This document shows, piece after piece, positions 61,893 through 64,000 of a stretch of DNA of 64,000 nucleotides. The notes under the pieces were generated by a model. It worked only from the letters and a program-made list of their open reading frames with translations. It was not told the DNA's origin and did not search any database. Position 1 is the stretch's first letter. Each line of letters starts with the position of its first letter. This stretch comes from Blautia sp. (GTDB taxonomy: Bacteria; Bacillota; Clostridia; Lachnospirales; Lachnospiraceae). The stretch is taken from assembly GCA_029257805.1 (NCBI GenBank), contig JARIAR010000013.1, positions 48,532 through 112,531 of the forward strand, given 5' to 3'. The translations under genes and the position numbers were made by a program.

Positions 61893-62729
61893 ATGAAGAA
61901 AAAATTAATCGCAGCAGTTTTAACAGGAGCAGTTTTAACAGGAGCATTTAGCGTAAATGCATTTGCAGATGATAATAAAAAAATCAGTGTGGCAGCATCC
62001 GCAACACCTCATGCAGAAATTCTTGAGCAGGCAAAACCTCTTCTTGAGGAAAAAGGATATGAACTTGAAGTGAAGATTTTTGAGGATTATATTATTCCAA
62101 ATGAAGTAGTGGAAAGCGGAGACTTTGATGCCAATTATTTCCAGCACATTCCTTATCTGGAAAGCTTTAATAAAGAAAAAGGCACACATCTTGTAGATGC
62201 AGGGGATATTCATTATGAGCCATTTGGAATTTATCCGGGGAAAAAAGACAAACTGGACGATATTGAAGATGGAGATACCATTGCAGTTCCAAATGATACA
62301 ACAAATGAAGCGAGAGCTCTTTTGCTTCTTCAGGACAATGGAATTATTAAATTAAAAGACGGAGTTGGTCTTGAGGCAACAAAGAATGACATTGAAGAAA
62401 ACCCTCACAATGTTGAAATCGTGGAACTGGAAGCAGCACAGATTCCAAGAGTTGTACAGGATATGGCATTTGTAGTATTAAACGGCAATTATGCACTTCA
62501 GGCAGGATATTCAGTTGCAGATGATTCTCTTGCATATGAAAAAACAGATTCTGTTGCAGCAAAGACATATGTAAATCTGATCGCTGTAAAAGAAGGAAAC
62601 GAAGACAGCGATGCTGTAAAAGCTTTGGTGGAAGTTCTGAAGTCAGATGAGATCAAAGACTATATTAATGAGACATATGACGGAGCGGTAATTCCATTTG
62701 AGGAAAGTGAAGAAAAAGAAGCGGAATAA
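61893..62729 (+). CDS. metQ: methionine-binding protein without lipobox
   Basis: 278 residues of the NlpA/MetQ family: SVAASATPHAEILEQAKP, YIIPNEVVESGDFDANYFQHIPYL, and the conserved N-D-x-x-N-E-A-R-A-L-L-L-L. The signal peptide ends NAFA/DD and has no Cys at all, unlike most MetQ lipoproteins of Gram-positive bacteria. The C-terminal tail is acidic. GTTGGAGGAA precedes the ATG, 26 bases after metI. A convergent terminator follows. Confidence 0.93.
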   Translation: MKKKLIAAVLTGAVLTGAFSVNAFADDNKKISVAASATPHAEILEQAKPLLEEKGYELEVKIFEDYIIPNEVVESGDFDANYFQHIPYLESFNKEKGTHLVDAGDIHYEPFGIYPGKKDKLDDIEDGDTIAVPNDTTNEARALLLLQDNGIIKLKDGVGLEATKNDIEENPHNVEIVELEAAQIPRVVQDMAFVVLNGNYALQAGYSVADDSLAYEKTDSVAAKTYVNLIAVKEGNEDSDAVKALVEVLKSDEIKDYINETYDGAVIPFEESEEKEAE

Positions 62730-62735
62730 GAAATG

Positions 62736-62755
62736 CGGGAGGCAAATGCCTCCCG
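62736..62755. terminator. bidirectional terminator
   Basis: Perfect 8-bp GC-rich stem CGGGAGGC / GCCTCCCG with an AAAT loop between metQ and the convergent HAD gene. Confidence 0.8.
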
Positions 62756-62761
62756 TAAATT

Positions 62762-63571
62762 TTATCTTAAAAAGGTATTGATCACGTGAAGAATGCCGTC
62801 TTCATCATTTGATTTTGTAATAAAATCAGCAGATTCTTTTACGATAGGCTGTGCGTTTTCCATAGCAACACCAAGTCCTGCATATTCCAGCATAGAAATA
62901 TCATTAAAACCGTCTCCGCAGCAGATCATAGAGTCTGCTGTAAGTCCAATGCTGTTTAAAAGTTTTTGAAGGGAGTAGGCTTTATCAATATTTTGAGGCA
63001 TGATCTCCAGAAAGAATGGTTCTGACAGATAAATGTTTAAGAGCTTATGAAATTTTCTTTGAAGTACAGGCATGATTTCCTGGAGGATTGCAGGTTCGCC
63101 CGGTACAAGCAGTTTATTTACAGGAAAAGAAAGACTTTCTACAAAGTTTTCTTTTTTAATAATTTCCATGCTGTTTATAAAAGATTCTTTTTCTGTGTAC
63201 TGGTTTGGTGTAAAACCGGAATAAATAAATTCTCCATCGTATGTAATAAGATCTACATCTTTATATTCTTTAATAGTATCATAAATAGGAGAAATTACTT
63301 CAGGGGGAAGAGTTTTGTTATAAATAATCTCTTCTGTAGAGCATTGAGTGATCCTTGCGCCATTAAAAGAGAGCATATATCCACCGTATTTGGAAAGTTC
63401 CAATTTCTCTGCAAGAGGGGCAACTCCATTTATGGGACGACCACTGGCAAGTACAATTTTTTTCCCTGCTTCCTGGATTTCCATTAATGCCTTTCTTGTG
63501 GGTTCGGTGAGCTCTTTTCTGGAATTTGTTAAAGTTCCATCCAGATCAAGGACAAGTATCTGATAGTTCAT
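62762..63571 (-). CDS. HAD superfamily phosphatase, Cof/YidA type
   Basis: 269 residues. Motif I LVLDLDGTLTNS with D9 and D11, motif II LASGRP, motif IV CCGDGFNDISMLEYAG, and a C2B cap domain (about 85-190). Related to YidA-type sugar phosphatases. GGAGAATTTT lies before the ATG. It starts 18 bases after the nitroreductase gene on the same strand. It shares only the family with the HAD protein at 43988; substrate unknown. Confidence 0.92.
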   Translation of the reverse strand: MNYQILVLDLDGTLTNSRKELTEPTRKALMEIQEAGKKIVLASGRPINGVAPLAEKLELSKYGGYMLSFNGARITQCSTEEIIYNKTLPPEVISPIYDTIKEYKDVDLITYDGEFIYSGFTPNQYTEKESFINSMEIIKKENFVESLSFPVNKLLVPGEPAILQEIMPVLQRKFHKLLNIYLSEPFFLEIMPQNIDKAYSLQKLLNSIGLTADSMICCGDGFNDISMLEYAGLGVAMENAQPIVKESADFITKSNDEDGILHVINTFLR

Positions 63572-63589
63572 AATAAAATTCTCCTGTTT

Positions 63590-64000
63590 TTATAAATATT
63601 CTACAATTTCTGTATTGTCTTTTCTTTCTGCGTGATGAGGAGCAGGTTCTGCATCTTCTGCAGGATATCCAATAGGAAAAATTGCAATAAGCTCGTAGTC
63701 TTTCATTTGAGGAAAAAGTTCTTTTAATTTAGGCGCATTGAAATGACCTACCCATGTGGTTCCAAGACCAAGATCTGTGATTTCCATCATAATGTGGGTA
63801 CCTACAATTGCAGCATCTACATCCGCAAAATTCCGGTTGTCATATTTTCTTACCCATGCATCCTCTTCTTTATATCCAAGAACCATAAAGTTTTCAGCCC
63901 CGAAAGAAAATCTTGTTATGCCCGGAATACTTTCTTTCGCCTGATCAGATTCCATAAGCCAGATTTTATAAGGTTGTTTATTCACTGCTGTAGGGGCAAG
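63590..64000 (-). CDS. nitroreductase family protein (5' end missing)
   Basis: FMN-dependent nitroreductase-like flavoprotein cut by the window edge. The frame is open to base 64000; the visible beginning LAPTAVNKQPYKIW is the FMN-binding A-P-S/T-A-x-N-x-Q-P motif, which shows that the GTG at 63985 is internal and not the start. Later parts DVDAAIVGTHIMMEITDLGLGTTWVG and FPIGYPAED are typical. About 40 N-terminal residues should lie beyond the window. Physiological substrate not predictable. Confidence 0.88.
   Translation of the reverse strand, partial: LAPTAVNKQPYKIWLMESDQAKESIPGITRFSFGAENFMVLGYKEEDAWVRKYDNRNFADVDAAIVGTHIMMEITDLGLGTTWVGHFNAPKLKELFPQMKDYELIAIFPIGYPAEDAEPAPHHAERKDNTEIVEYL

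Noticed and set aside
1..64000. CRISPR array, tRNA or rRNA genes, prophage or toxin-antitoxin modules
   Set aside because: No regularly spaced repeats, cloverleaf-like genes, integrase, transposase or phage structural genes were recognised in either strand.

Overview
The window looks like a chromosomal segment of a spore-forming, low-to-moderate-GC Gram-positive anaerobe of the Lachnospiraceae (Blautia/Ruminococcus-like Clostridia). The basis is an isoleucine T-box leader, sporulation and germination genes (spmA, spmB, a SipL-like DUF3794/LysM protein, a GerA-type operon), Lachnospiraceae-type DUF4317 and DUF1934 proteins, AGGAGG ribosome sites and classic TTGACA/TATAAT promoters. No tRNA, rRNA, CRISPR array or intact insertion sequence was seen. 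Gene density is very high. The only gap over 300 bases without a gene (2827-3299) holds two divergent promoters and the T-box leader.

Layout. 1-2826: end of a D,D-carboxypeptidase gene (cut by the window edge), a DEDDh exonuclease and a nucleoside hydrolase. 2966-8926: T-box-controlled ileS, followed after 11 nt by glycogen phosphorylase glgP. 9001-20207: an envelope and sporulation block with spmA, an unknown 138-aa gene, spmB, an acyltransferase on the opposite strand, a PrcB-like lipoprotein, a SipL-like protein, ispE, a GntR regulator, gerA, a gerB-gerC fusion, a small exported protein, murI and DUF1934. 20961-27717: an operon of two divergent polysaccharide-deacetylase-like envelope proteins, a lipoprotein FKBP/trigger-factor foldase and nagA, then a third NodB deacetylase with its own promoter. 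27904-31146: GH13 amylase and glgB. 31253-38838: a small unknown protein, two CobW-type GTPases (one with a long His-rich loop), pth, mfd and a PrsA-like foldase. 38922-45950: MATE exporter, SH3 protein, an orphan Agr-like two-component pair, a HAD phosphatase and DUF4317. 46215-55604: a galactose-type ABC importer (mglBAC) beside a YesN/YesM two-component system and two further membrane-attached sugar-binding proteins. 55756-64000: alkaline phosphatase, YibE/F-like protein, Hsp20, LysR regulator with metNIQ, HAD phosphatase and a nitroreductase cut by the window edge.

How the parts may work together. glgP, the amylase and glgB form a glycogen make-and-use set. The mgl cluster resembles the XylFII-LytS-YesN type of sensing, in which an anchored binding protein feeds a histidine kinase that controls a sugar importer. 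The LysR gene ends in a 9-bp-arm palindrome whose centre lies about 65 bases before the likely metNIQ start, the usual place for a LysR activator. Sporulation genes carry promoter-like sequences with shared spacing: three sigma-E-like (spmA, spmB, prcB-sipL) and two sigma-G-like (gerA and the 81-aa gene).

The least ordinary items are the fused germinant permease/lipoprotein with an internal ribosome site, the deacetylase-like operon with an altered active-site set, the double-receptor sugar-sensing array, the His-rich/OB-fold GTPase pair, a 13-bp stem around the spmB start, and an IS-end-like relic inside a terminator.
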